A stretch of DNA of 64,000 bases from Myxococcus stipitatus (lineage in GTDB: Bacteria > Myxococcota > Myxococcia > Myxococcales > Myxococcaceae), in contig NZ_CP147913.1 of assembly GCF_037414475.1 (NCBI RefSeq), forward strand, positions 4,772,001 through 4,836,000, read 5' to 3'. The number at the start of each line of letters is the position of its first letter. Within the stretch, counting starts at the first letter, position 1. The position numbers and the translations under genes are program-made. Below are positions 44,722-53,167 of this stretch, in pieces. Under the pieces are notes generated by a model that worked only from the letters and a program-made list of their open reading frames with translations, made no database searches and was not told the origin of the DNA.

Positions 44722-45861
44722 TCACTGCCCCGCGTCGGCGGCGCCGCCCACGCCCTGGCCCTGTGGGGGCTTGGCGGGCATGGGCTTGATGGGCTGGCCA
44801 TCGCGCAGCAACTGCAGCCCGCTCACCACCACCTGCGTGCCCGCGTCGGCGCCGCCCGTCACCTCGTAGTCATTGCCCGTCACCTCTCCCACGGACAAGG
44901 GCGCGCGCCGGGCCACGGTGCCTCCGTCCACGCTGGCCACCTCGTACACGAAGGACTGACCGCTGATTTGCGTCACCGCGACGGTGGGCACGGTGAGCGC
45001 CTCGCGGACGTCGTACACCACGCGCGTGCGCACCAGCTCCCCGGCGCGCAGCCCTTGCTTGTTCTCGAAGGCCGCCCGTACCTCCACCAACTGCGTCGTC
45101 GAGCTGGGAACCGAGGCCACGAAGAAGACGGGCGCGGACACCACGACCTTGCCCTCTTCGTTCAGCACCTCCACGGGCGTCTTGCCAATCTGGATGGCGC
45201 GCGCGCGGTCCACCGGCACCTGCACGGAAACCTCCAGGATGTTGGCCTGGTCCAACGTGGTGAGCTCCGTCTGCGGCGTCACGTAGTCACCCACCTTCAC
45301 CGGGAAGTCCCCCACCCTCCCCGCGAAGGGCGCGCTCACCTCGTAGAAGCCGAGCTGCACGCGCTGCGACTGGATTTGCGCTTCGATGGCGCGGGCGCTC
45401 GCGTCCGCCTGCCTCGCCTGCGCGACGGCCTGCTCATAGTCCTGGCGGCTCTGGAGTCCTTCCTTGAGGAGCTGCGCGCTTCGCTCCTGGGTGCGCCGGG
45501 CGAACTCGCGCTGCGCCAGCGCGGAGGCCCGCTGCGCCTGTGTGGCGCGCAGTCCCGCGGCTTCCCGGCGTGGGTCCACCACCAGGAGGATTTCCTGGTC
45601 CTTCACCCACGTGCCGGGCCGCACGGGAATCGCCTGGATGTAACCGGCCACCTGGGGATACATGACGATGCTGGTGCGCGAGATGAGCGTGCCCACGTAG
45701 TTGGCCGCGTCCTGCACCTCTCCGGGCGCCAGGGAGATGACTTGCACGGGCAGGGCCATGCCCGCGCCGGCCTGGCCTCCCTGGGGGCCCTCCGCTTTCT
45801 TGCAGCCCATCAGCGTCAAGGCCACCGCACACGCGGTGCCCACCGTCCTCACCAGTCGCAT
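44722..45861 (-). CDS. RND efflux periplasmic adaptor (lipoprotein, AcrA type)
   Basis: 379 residues. Lipoprotein signal MRLVRTVGTACAVALTLMGC. Lipoyl halves VAGYIQAIPVRPGTWVKDQE and FAGRVGDFPVKVGDYV flank a coiled-coil hairpin (ATQAQRASALAQREFARR). Beta-barrel and membrane-proximal domains follow. It links the inner-membrane pump to the outer-membrane channel. Its start overlaps the end of the TolC-like gene by 13 bp. Confidence 0.93.
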   Translation of the reverse strand: MRLVRTVGTACAVALTLMGCKKAEGPQGGQAGAGMALPVQVISLAPGEVQDAANYVGTLISRTSIVMYPQVAGYIQAIPVRPGTWVKDQEILLVVDPRREAAGLRATQAQRASALAQREFARRTQERSAQLLKEGLQSRQDYEQAVAQARQADASARAIEAQIQSQRVQLGFYEVSAPFAGRVGDFPVKVGDYVTPQTELTTLDQANILEVSVQVPVDRARAIQIGKTPVEVLNEEGKVVVSAPVFFVASVPSSTTQLVEVRAAFENKQGLRAGELVRTRVVYDVREALTVPTVAVTQISGQSFVYEVASVDGGTVARRAPLSVGEVTGNDYEVTGGADAGTQVVVSGLQLLRDGQPIKPMPAKPPQGQGVGGAADAGQ

Positions 45862-47447
45862 GCCGCCTCCGCCAGGAATGCCTCGACCTTGGCCCGCTCG
45901 AGCTGAAACTCCCGCACCACCAGCGCCAGCTCCGCCTGCCGCAGCGCCGCCGCGGTCTGGATGAGCTCCAGGCTGGTGCCGGTGCCCACCTCGAAGCTGC
46001 GCCGGGTCAGCCGGTCGTTCTCCTCGGCCAGCTTCTGCTCCCGCGAGGAGATGTCTCGCGAATGCTGCGCCACCTTCACCCCGCGCCGCGCCTGCACCAC
46101 CTCGATGGTGGCCGAGCGCTCCAGCGCCAGCGACTGCTGCCGCGCCGTGGTCGCCTGCGCTCGCGATTGCCGGAGCAACCCTTCGCGTACGCCGCCGTCC
46201 CAGAAGGGCAGGTTCAGCGTGGCGCCGATGTTCCAGAAGGGCACGTTCACCGCGTCCTCCTTCACGGTGAGGGCCACGGTGGTGCTGCTCAGCGAAATCG
46301 AAGGCACGTACTGCGCCTTCACGGAGGCGATTTGCCGCTCGGCGACGGTGACTTGCGAGCGCGCCGCGGCCAGGTCCGAACGCCCCTCCAGGTTCTCCAG
46401 CGGATGACAGTCCTTCTTCGCCCGTTGCATCATCGACTCCACGCTCACCCCGGGCGCGAGCCCCACCGCTTCCGGTGTCCCCAGCGCCAGCCCCAGGGAC
46501 TCGCGTGCCTTGCGCAGTTCCTCATCGCCTATGACGACCAGCGCCCGCGCCGTCTCCGCGTCCTGCTGCACCCGCACCACGTCCAGCCGCGTGCCCGCGC
46601 CCAGCTCCAACCTCCGCTGCGCGAGGGCGAGCCGCTCCAGCGCCGAGCGCAGGTTGACGCGGTTGACGTCGGCCAGCCGCTCCTGTGCGGCCACCGTGAC
46701 CAGGGCCCGGGCGAGCGAGAGGCTCAGCTGGCGGCGCGTCTCCGCCAGGGACAACGTCGCGGTGTGCTGGGCCTCGCGCGCCACGCGCAGCGTCGTGATG
46801 GCCTGATAGTCGAAGAGCGCCACGGAGGCCGTGAGCAGTCCCGCGACGGGCGGCTTGGTGGGCGTCGGGACGTTGGCCTCACCGGGCAGGGGATTGTCGG
46901 TCTGGAAACCCGTCGTCCCGCCGGTGAGGCCGCCACCGCCGCCGCTGCCTCCGCCGAAGAAGAGCGCCGTGTTGTTGGTGTCCAGGATGTTCAACTGCGT
47001 GAGCACGGTGCCGTTGACGCTGGGCAACAGCCCCGCCAGCGCGATGCGCGCCTGTCCTCCTGCGGACTCCACCTGCGCGCGCGCCGTGCCCAGGTCGGTG
47101 GAGCGCTGGCGCACCAGGTCCAGGGCTTCATCCCAGGTGTGCATCTGGATGGGCGCGGGCGGCATCGGGGTCAGCATCGGGTCGGAGACCTCGGGCGTGG
47201 GAGGCTCGGTCGGGGTGGGGCCATCGGCGCCTTCCGCGGGCTGTCCCTGGGCCTTGGCCCCGGCGTCACTCGAGCCCTGGGTGGCTTGCGCCTTGCGGAT
47301 GGTGGGCTTGCCGCGGGCCCGGGCCGCGGGCGTCGCGGTGCCGGAGCCCCGCTGCCGCGCGGTCGCGCGAGGCCCGGCCTGGGCGAGCAACACCTCGGGC
47401 TCTGGGCCGAGGTGTGAGAGCAGGAGGGCAAGCAGCAGGGCGTTCAT
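45849..47447 (-). CDS. TolC-like outer-membrane efflux channel
   Basis: 532 residues; a signal peptide (MNALLLALLLSHLGPEPEVLLA) and a ~90-residue Ala/Pro/Thr-rich stretch precede the channel fold. Two OEP repeats are visible: ALDLVRQRSTDLGTARAQVE in the first and ARSQVTVAERQIASVKAQYV with SLSSTTVAL in the second, ending FEVGTGTSLELIQTAAALRQ, the classical OEP pattern. First gene of the tripartite pump operon. A hairpin (47508-47526) separates it from the cytochrome gene upstream, so it has its own promoter in 47448-47507. Confidence 0.9.
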   Translation of the reverse strand: MNALLLALLLSHLGPEPEVLLAQAGPRATARQRGSGTATPAARARGKPTIRKAQATQGSSDAGAKAQGQPAEGADGPTPTEPPTPEVSDPMLTPMPPAPIQMHTWDEALDLVRQRSTDLGTARAQVESAGGQARIALAGLLPSVNGTVLTQLNILDTNNTALFFGGGSGGGGGLTGGTTGFQTDNPLPGEANVPTPTKPPVAGLLTASVALFDYQAITTLRVAREAQHTATLSLAETRRQLSLSLARALVTVAAQERLADVNRVNLRSALERLALAQRRLELGAGTRLDVVRVQQDAETARALVVIGDEELRKARESLGLALGTPEAVGLAPGVSVESMMQRAKKDCHPLENLEGRSDLAAARSQVTVAERQIASVKAQYVPSISLSSTTVALTVKEDAVNVPFWNIGATLNLPFWDGGVREGLLRQSRAQATTARQQSLALERSATIEVVQARRGVKVAQHSRDISSREQKLAEENDRLTRRSFEVGTGTSLELIQTAAALRQAELALVVREFQLERAKVEAFLAEAACDW

Positions 47448-47507
47448 AGCGGGTGCCCTGAGGTAGGGGAGTCACCCGATACCGGCCACGTACCCTGGGG
47501 CGAGGGC

Positions 47508-47526
47508 GCGTCTGTTGGACAGACGC
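47508..47526 (-). terminator. Hairpin after the multihaem cytochrome gene
   Basis: Perfect stem GCGTCTG-ttgga-CAGACGC, 44 bp past the cytochrome stop. No long U-tract. It lies between two same-strand genes, so it fits a terminator for the cytochrome transcript. Confidence 0.5.
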
Positions 47527-47570
47527 GGCGCCCACCTGCTCAACAGTGGATGGACCACCGGGAGGGCGTA

Positions 47571-49607
47571 TCAGCGGCCCTGTTTGAGCATGGACAGACG
47601 CTGGCGGACCGCGCGGCTCTGCGGCTCGAAGCGCAGCGCTTCCGACAGACGCTCCTGGCCCTGCGCCACGTTCCCCTGGACGACGAGAATGTCGGCCAGC
47701 CGGATGAGCGCGTCGACGTTGTAGGGTTGGAGGTCCAGCGCGCGCTCGTACTCGCGCGCCGCGGTGACCAGGTCCTTGCGACGCACGGCCAGTTGCGCCA
47801 GCAGGATGTGCGGTTGGACCAGCCCGGACGTCTCCGGCTGAGCGGCGAGCTGCTCCAGCGCCCAGACGCCCCGCGCATCTCCCAGGCTCGCGAGCGTCAG
47901 CGCGGAGGCCTGGCGCACCCACAGCGAGCCGTCCTGGAGCAGCGGCGCGAGGTCCTCGCTGGCGTCCTTGCCTCCGCCCGCGATGCCCAGGGACTCGATG
48001 AGGTCCAGGCGCAGCCCGCTGTCCTGGGTGCCCTTGAGCGCGGTGTGCAGGACTGTCACCGCCTCGCGCTTGTGGCGCTGGGCGAGCAGCCTGGCCGCGG
48101 CGCCGCGCAGCGACGGCACCTCCTTCGCGTCCGCGAGCACGGCCTCCAACGCGGGGCGGCTGGTGCTCGCTGTCTTCTCGTCGAAGGCCTCCGCCAAGCG
48201 CAGACGCCGCTCCTGCCGCTTCACGGCCTTGGGCCACCACTTCGCCAGGGCCTGGGTCATGGCCTCCGGCGTCTGCTTCGTGTGACAGGTGTTGCAGGCA
48301 TTGGGGATGCCATGGCGCGTGGTGTTCTGGGGCGCGGGCACATCCATCGCGTGGTCCGCGAACGTGTCCAGCACCCCGGAGACGACGGGGGGCATGTGGC
48401 AGGCCACGCAGTCCTGCGCCTCGCGCGCGCTGTGCCGCGTATGGCGCGAGCCCGCGGCGAAGAGGTCCGCGTGGCACTGATGGCACGTGGCCGAGCCCGC
48501 GGAGACGTTGGCCGAGGGCTGGGTGGGGAGCGGCAGCTCGTTGGGCGCCTGCGCGTCGTGCGGCGCGGTGTGACAGGTGAGGCAGGTGGCGCCGCCCTGT
48601 GAATGGCAGCGGGACTGGAGGAGGGCCTGGTACTCGAAGCTGGAGGTGCTGGGGCGTCCGTCGGTGAAGTAGTCGCCGGAGCGCTCGGTGCCGACGAAGA
48701 GGACGATGGGTTGGTAGAAGTCCTCGTAGCGCTGGCCAGGCTGGAAGCGGTGCGCGCCATCCAGGATGGGGAAGAGGGGACGGCGCGGGCCGTGGCACTG
48801 CGCGCAGACCGCGAAGCCGAGCTCCGCGGAGAGCTTCGAGGGCTGGATGATGTCCTTGGGGTCCTGCGTGTCCGCGTGCTTCGCGCCGGGGCCATGGCAG
48901 CTCTCACACGCGACGCCCGCGTCGGTGAAGCGCGTGGACCACGCGCGCGTGGCGCGGTCGTAACGCGCGTCGAGCCCGGTGACGTGACAGTCCAGACACG
49001 CGTGCTGGGCGCTGCGGCGGAAGTTGGCCCAGAAGAAGGGATGCTCGGGCGTGAGCGCGCCCTGCTTCGTCTCCGAGTAGTCCACCCACTCGCCCTTGCC
49101 GGTGACGTGGAAGTAGACGGGCAGCACCTGCCAGCGGCCATCGGACAACACGGTGACGGGGTCCTGCATCCGCTTGCCGCCCACCACCCACCGCACCGGG
49201 AACTCCGCGAGCTGACCGTCCGCGCCCTTGGTGCGCATGAAGTGGCTCTCACCCTCGCGGCGCATCCACGCCTCGCTGGAATCCCCCTTGAAGTGCGTCT
49301 GTTGCTGGTAGTCGCCCACCACGAACTCGGGCGTCGCGGGAGACAGGGCCCGCGCGTGCCAGTCCTTGCTCCAGCCCGCGTGCTGCTCTTCGTGGCACTC
49401 GCCGCACGCCTTGGCGCCGACCTGGGAGGCGCGCAGCGGCGATGCCGTCTGCTTCACGGGAGGCGGCGTGGCCTTGGGCGCGGGCGTGGCGGCCACGGGC
49501 GGTGGCGGCTCCGCGCTCTTCGCGCGCAGCGCGAGGGTGACTCCCGCGGCCGTGCCAAGCAGTGCGAAGAAGACCAGGGCGAGCAGGGCAGGGCGGACGG
49601 GGCGCAT
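47571..49607 (-). CDS. Eight-haem cytochrome c with HEAT/TPR-like C-terminus
   Basis: 678 residues from the Met of MRPVRPALLALVFFALLG, a signal or anchor segment; a longer frame lacks support. Eight CxxCH haem sites are visible in order: CGECH, CLDCH, CESCH, CAQCH, CLTCH, CHQCH, CVACH, CNTCH, all in the first ~440 residues. The C-terminal ~230 residues are helical repeats (VLHTALKGTQDSGLRLDLIE, then TPR-like DLQPYNVDALIRLADI). This domain combination occurs in periplasmic electron-transfer or nitrite/tetrathionate-type octahaem proteins, but no catalytic signature is assignable. No partner redox gene adjoins it. Confidence 0.88.
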   Translation of the reverse strand: MRPVRPALLALVFFALLGTAAGVTLALRAKSAEPPPPVAATPAPKATPPPVKQTASPLRASQVGAKACGECHEEQHAGWSKDWHARALSPATPEFVVGDYQQQTHFKGDSSEAWMRREGESHFMRTKGADGQLAEFPVRWVVGGKRMQDPVTVLSDGRWQVLPVYFHVTGKGEWVDYSETKQGALTPEHPFFWANFRRSAQHACLDCHVTGLDARYDRATRAWSTRFTDAGVACESCHGPGAKHADTQDPKDIIQPSKLSAELGFAVCAQCHGPRRPLFPILDGAHRFQPGQRYEDFYQPIVLFVGTERSGDYFTDGRPSTSSFEYQALLQSRCHSQGGATCLTCHTAPHDAQAPNELPLPTQPSANVSAGSATCHQCHADLFAAGSRHTRHSAREAQDCVACHMPPVVSGVLDTFADHAMDVPAPQNTTRHGIPNACNTCHTKQTPEAMTQALAKWWPKAVKRQERRLRLAEAFDEKTASTSRPALEAVLADAKEVPSLRGAAARLLAQRHKREAVTVLHTALKGTQDSGLRLDLIESLGIAGGGKDASEDLAPLLQDGSLWVRQASALTLASLGDARGVWALEQLAAQPETSGLVQPHILLAQLAVRRKDLVTAAREYERALDLQPYNVDALIRLADILVVQGNVAQGQERLSEALRFEPQSRAVRQRLSMLKQGR

Positions 49608-49661
49608 GTCGGAAGTCCCTCGATGCTGCCCGTCACGCCCTGTCGTGACAAGCATGGTTCA

Positions 49662-49692
49662 CCAGGATGACTGTTTGTGACGGTCATCCTGG
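49662..49692 (-). terminator. Hairpin terminator after the secreted Cys-rich protein
   Basis: CCAGGATGAC and GTCATCCTGG form a perfect 10-bp stem around an 11-nt loop, 25 bp past the stop of the 49717-50730 gene. It lies just before the start region of the cytochrome gene. Confidence 0.65.
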
Positions 49693-49716
49693 GTTGGGTG
49701 CGAGGCGGGGTTCACC

Positions 49717-50730
49717 TCACTCCTTGGGGCCGTAGAACGACGGCGGACCGGCGAGCCACACGGTGGTGCCCTGGGTCCGCTCGAGCAGCTCCTCCACCAG
49801 CCTGCCCCAGTCCTCGGAGGGGCCGATGGGCTCCACGCTGGAGGGGATGAAGCCCAGGAACTGGTTCGGGGCCACGGCCACCACGACGGCGGAAGGCGCA
49901 CGAGGGCCCTCGCCCTGGGGGATGCCCATCATGCCCAGGGGCCGCCACTTCAGGCTCAGGGCGTTGTAGCGAAGCGGCGCGCACGCCGTCTCCGCGATGA
50001 GGCGCGCCTCCTCCTCCTTGCTCGCGCAGGCCTGGATGCTGTCCCCCAGCTTCACGTCCTCGAGCGGGCACGCCTGCTGGACGGAGTAACCACACGAGCC
50101 CAGGGGCCTGGGTGAGCCTTCCTGGCTCCAGAACGCTTGCGCGAAGGCCGCCGAATCCGTCGGGTCCTCCCAGCGAGGGGCCTCCTTGCCGGGCTCGTAC
50201 CAGAGCCAGGGCACCTGGGTCTGCTCGACGAGCCACGCTCCCAACTTCTCCTTCTCCGTCAGGGGCCCCACGACTTCCCCCGTGCGCGGGACGAAGCCCA
50301 CGTAGCCCTCCTGTCCTCCCGGAATGAGCGTGCCCGCGCCCTCGAGCGACACGCCCTTGCCCGAGGCGCCCACGGGGCTGAGCACCGACCCGCCGCCGCC
50401 GAACCCGCCGTTGTCCCGCTCGGCCCGCATGCAGAGTGTCATGCAGGTGTTCTCGGCCTCCTTCTCCGCCATGGCCTGGCTCTCGTTGGAGCAGCCGTCG
50501 ACCGTGTTGAACGACACGTTGTGGGCCCACTTGCAGGTACAGCTCCGCGACGCCTTGTACTTGCAGAGGCCCTCGAACTCCTTGGGCGGCCCGCGATAGT
50601 CGAAGTACCCGTAGCCAATCATGCCTGGCTTGTGGGCCAGGGCAGGGGTGCTCCAGGTGACGAGGCCCAGGAGCGCGACGAAGACGAGCGAAGACACCTG
50701 CGACAGGACCTGGGTCCGGTGCGGTTGCAT
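49717..50730 (-). CDS. Secreted protein with internal duplication, unknown function
   Basis: 337 residues from the Met of MQPHRTQVLSQ, preceded by ggaggt at ideal spacing; a longer frame exists upstream but lacks a ribosome site. Signal peptide: VFVALLGLVTWSTPALA. The mature protein contains two similar halves: a Cys-rich segment (CTCKWAHNV..., NTCMTLC versus SCGYSVQQAC..., IQACASKEEEARLIAETAC) followed by a GFVP/GFIP segment with VVGPLTEKEKLGAWLVEQTQ versus PIGPSEDWGRLVEELLERTQ. I do not recognise the family. Likely periplasmic or extracellular with disulphides. Confidence 0.7.
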   Translation of the reverse strand: MQPHRTQVLSQVSSLVFVALLGLVTWSTPALAHKPGMIGYGYFDYRGPPKEFEGLCKYKASRSCTCKWAHNVSFNTVDGCSNESQAMAEKEAENTCMTLCMRAERDNGGFGGGGSVLSPVGASGKGVSLEGAGTLIPGGQEGYVGFVPRTGEVVGPLTEKEKLGAWLVEQTQVPWLWYEPGKEAPRWEDPTDSAAFAQAFWSQEGSPRPLGSCGYSVQQACPLEDVKLGDSIQACASKEEEARLIAETACAPLRYNALSLKWRPLGMMGIPQGEGPRAPSAVVVAVAPNQFLGFIPSSVEPIGPSEDWGRLVEELLERTQGTTVWLAGPPSFYGPKE

Positions 50731-50875
50731 GAGAGACCTCCGTGATGAGATTGCAATCGCACCCTGGCTGTTATTGCGTGTATTCACAATGGGTGTTGTG
50801 TGACTTCACTTTTTGTAGCGGTTCATGTCACAAGTGGGGTTGACCCTGGAGCACCCCGAGAGGAGGCTGGTGGCG

Positions 50876-52102
50876 ATGCTCAAGCTCCAATGGCTCCAGG
50901 TTCACCAGTTCCGCACCGTGAGGCCCGGTACGAGGCTGTCGTTCAGCCCGTCCTTCAACGTCCTCGTCGGCTTCAACGGCACGGGGAAGACGCTGCTGTT
51001 GGACCTGGTCGCCGCGGTGGCCAGCTCGGACTTCACGGCGCTGGCCGAGGAGCCGTTCGACTTGGAGTACGCGCTGGCCGCGGACACGGGGCGCATCACC
51101 GTGCGGGTCCGCAACGTGCCGGGCACGGGGCTCTCCATGGACATCGTCGTCGCGCCGCGCGACATGGCCTGGCCCCTGGTCATCCGGCGCGAGGGGCTCC
51201 AGGTCACCGTCTCACGTCAGGATGATGCGTCGCTGGTGGTGCAGGAGCGCATCGCCCCGGAGGTCGCCGGCCGGCTGTGGCTGGTGCTCATGTCGGGCGG
51301 CATCGCCTGGGTGGAGAAGACGGGAGAGGGCACCGCCACCGTCGAGCCGCTGCTGGCCATGGCCCGCGAGGTGTCCGCGCTGGCCGGGCTGAGCCGCTTC
51401 GACGAGGGCCTGGCGTACTTCGAGCAGCTCTACCGGGTGGAGCTGCGGCTCTCGAGGCGCGCGGAGGGCGTGCTCGCCACGGGCACGGGCCTGGCCTCGG
51501 AGGCGCTGCTGGATGGGCTGCGGCGGCTGGCGGCCTCGCAGTGGGGCGGCGCGCGCTACGTCGTCCCGTCCGACTCCGTCCCCTTCCTGCGCGACACCGC
51601 GCGGCTGTTGGGCTTCGCCGCCGCGGAGGCCAGCCTCGTGCCGGTGGAGGCGCCGCTCGAGGGGAAGTACGAGGCGCTGACGCTGGGGGGCCTGGAGCTG
51701 GACTTCGTGGGCTCGGATGGGACGCGGGTCTCCGCGCGTCAGCTGGGCCACGGACAGAAGCGCCTGCTCGCGCTCCAGCACTACCTGTCGCGCGCGCGGG
51801 CGGTGGTGGTCGCCGACGAGGTGGCCCACTCGCTCCATCCCCGGCTGGTGCGGGCCACCCTGGAGCCCTTGGGGGCCCGGCAGAGCTTCCTCACCAGCCA
51901 GAGCCCCGTCCTGCTCGACGTGCTCACCTTCACGTCCGCCGAGCACGTGCGCGAGAGCCTGGTGTGGTGCAGGCGCGATGAGGGCTCGGGCGTGCTCATC
52001 TGGGAGGACCCCTCCCCAGAGGCCGCCGAGCGTCTGTTCGCCGCCAATACGCAGACGCCTGGACAGCTGGGGGCCCTGCTCCAAGCGCAAGGCCTTTGGT
52101 AA
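50876..52102 (+). CDS. AAA-family ATPase (SMC/OLD-like, no TOPRIM)
   Basis: 408 residues from ATG 50876, behind gagaggagg; an in-frame ATG at 50825 is an alternative. Walker A in VGFNGTGKTLLLDL, signature-like LGHGQKRLLALQHYL, Walker B VVVADEVAHSLHPRLV, then SFLTSQSPVLLDVL. This is an AAA_21/ABC-like ATPase without a TOPRIM nuclease domain. Related ATPases occur alone or in defence pairs (for example with HNH or REase partners), but the next gene is a hydrolase with its own promoter region, so no partner is evident. Confidence 0.8.
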   Translation: MLKLQWLQVHQFRTVRPGTRLSFSPSFNVLVGFNGTGKTLLLDLVAAVASSDFTALAEEPFDLEYALAADTGRITVRVRNVPGTGLSMDIVVAPRDMAWPLVIRREGLQVTVSRQDDASLVVQERIAPEVAGRLWLVLMSGGIAWVEKTGEGTATVEPLLAMAREVSALAGLSRFDEGLAYFEQLYRVELRLSRRAEGVLATGTGLASEALLDGLRRLAASQWGGARYVVPSDSVPFLRDTARLLGFAAAEASLVPVEAPLEGKYEALTLGGLELDFVGSDGTRVSARQLGHGQKRLLALQHYLSRARAVVVADEVAHSLHPRLVRATLEPLGARQSFLTSQSPVLLDVLTFTSAEHVRESLVWCRRDEGSGVLIWEDPSPEAAERLFAANTQTPGQLGALLQAQGLW

Positions 52103-52167
52103 TCCCGGGACTCACACCCGGCGGTGTGCGTCCGCGAGTCGACAGCTCGCGCGCTGTGTCACGACTG

Positions 52168-52199
52168 TTGTCATGCCGCGTCACGAGGTGACCTATCCT
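52168..52199 (+). promoter_or_regulatory. Possible promoter with dyad upstream of the hydrolase gene
   Basis: TTGTCA (52168-52173) and TATCCT (52194-52199) are 20 bp apart, with a perfect dyad GTCAC-gag-GTGAC (52180-52192) between them. A long spacer carrying a dyad is typical of MerR-type promoters, but this rests on hexamer matching only. It is 25 bp upstream of the ATG at 52224. Confidence 0.3.
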
Positions 52200-52223
52200 G
52201 CTGTCCGTGGGAGGGGAACCGCC

Positions 52224-53060
52224 ATGCCGATGTTGTCCGTGAATGGAACCGAGCTGCACTACGAGGACTCCGAAGGCCCGGGGGAGCCCATCCTCTTCAG
52301 CCATGGCCTGCTATGGAGTTCGCGCCTGTTCGACCCGCAGGTGGACGCGCTGAGAGGCCGCTACCGGTGCATCGCGTATGACCACCGGGGGCAGGGGCGC
52401 AGCGCGGTGCCCGAGGTGAACGCCATCGACATGGAGACGCTGTACCTGGACACGGTGGGCTTGATTGAGAAGCTCGGCGCGCGGCCGTGTCACTTCGTCG
52501 GCCTGTCCATGGGGGGCTTCATCGGGATGCGCATCGCGGCGCGGCGGCCGGAGCTCCTGCGCTCGCTCTGTCTGTTGGAGACCTCCCCGGACCCGGAGCC
52601 GCTGGTCAACGTGCCGCGCTACATGCTGCTCAACTTCATCGCGCGACTGGCGGGGCTGCGGCCGGTGGTGGACCCGGTGATGCGCATCATGTTCGGGCGC
52701 ACGTTCCTCACGGACCCGAACCGCGAGGAGGAGCGGTCGCTCTGGAAGGCGCGGCTGTTGGAGAACCGCCGGGACATCTGGCGCGCCGTCAACGGCGTCA
52801 TCCGCCGCAACACGGTGGCGCACGAGGTCCCCAACATCCGCGTGCCCACGCTCGTCGTCGTGGGGGAGGAGGACGTGGCCACCGTCCCGGCGAAGGCGGA
52901 GCGGCTCCACCAGCTCATCCCGGGCTCGCGGCTGGTGCGGCTGCCTCGCGCGGGGCACTCGTCGTCGGTGGAGGAGCCGTCGCTCGTCAACGCCGCGCTG
53001 GGCTCCTTCCTGGAGTCGCTGAGCCACACGCCCGTGTCTCCTCGGGCGGGGTTGGGGTGA
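52224..53060 (+). CDS. Alpha/beta-hydrolase (3-oxoadipate enol-lactonase-like)
   Basis: 278 residues from ATG 52224 after ggagggg. Oxyanion HG motif ILFSHGLLWSS, CIAYDHRGQGRS, nucleophile elbow FVGLSMGGFIGMR (Ser), acid Asp in VVVGEEDVAT, and catalytic His in LPRAGHSSSVEEPS. Full catalytic triad. Family includes lactonases, esterases and haloperoxidase-like enzymes; substrate unknown. Single gene with a terminator after it. Confidence 0.88.
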   Translation: MPMLSVNGTELHYEDSEGPGEPILFSHGLLWSSRLFDPQVDALRGRYRCIAYDHRGQGRSAVPEVNAIDMETLYLDTVGLIEKLGARPCHFVGLSMGGFIGMRIAARRPELLRSLCLLETSPDPEPLVNVPRYMLLNFIARLAGLRPVVDPVMRIMFGRTFLTDPNREEERSLWKARLLENRRDIWRAVNGVIRRNTVAHEVPNIRVPTLVVVGEEDVATVPAKAERLHQLIPGSRLVRLPRAGHSSSVEEPSLVNAALGSFLESLSHTPVSPRAGLG

Positions 53061-53110
53061 GGCCCGCCCGGCGGCTCACCGGCTGGAACGCGCGGCTCAC
53101 CGACGCCTGA

Positions 53111-53132
53111 GGGGCCTTCACAGAGAGGCCCC
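53111..53132 (+). terminator. Hairpin terminator after the hydrolase gene
   Basis: GGGGCCT-tcacagag-AGGCCCC, perfect 7-bp GC-rich stem, 50 bp past the hydrolase stop and 36 bp before the next start codon. No U-tract. Confidence 0.5.
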
Positions 53133-53167
53133 GGAGGCGGGCGGGGGATTCGGGAATCCTCCCGCTC

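Noticed and set aside
50876-52102. AAA ATPase as half of a Gabija- or Septu-like defence pair
   Set aside because: No UvrD-like helicase, HNH or REase partner adjoins it; the neighbours are a secreted protein and a hydrolase.
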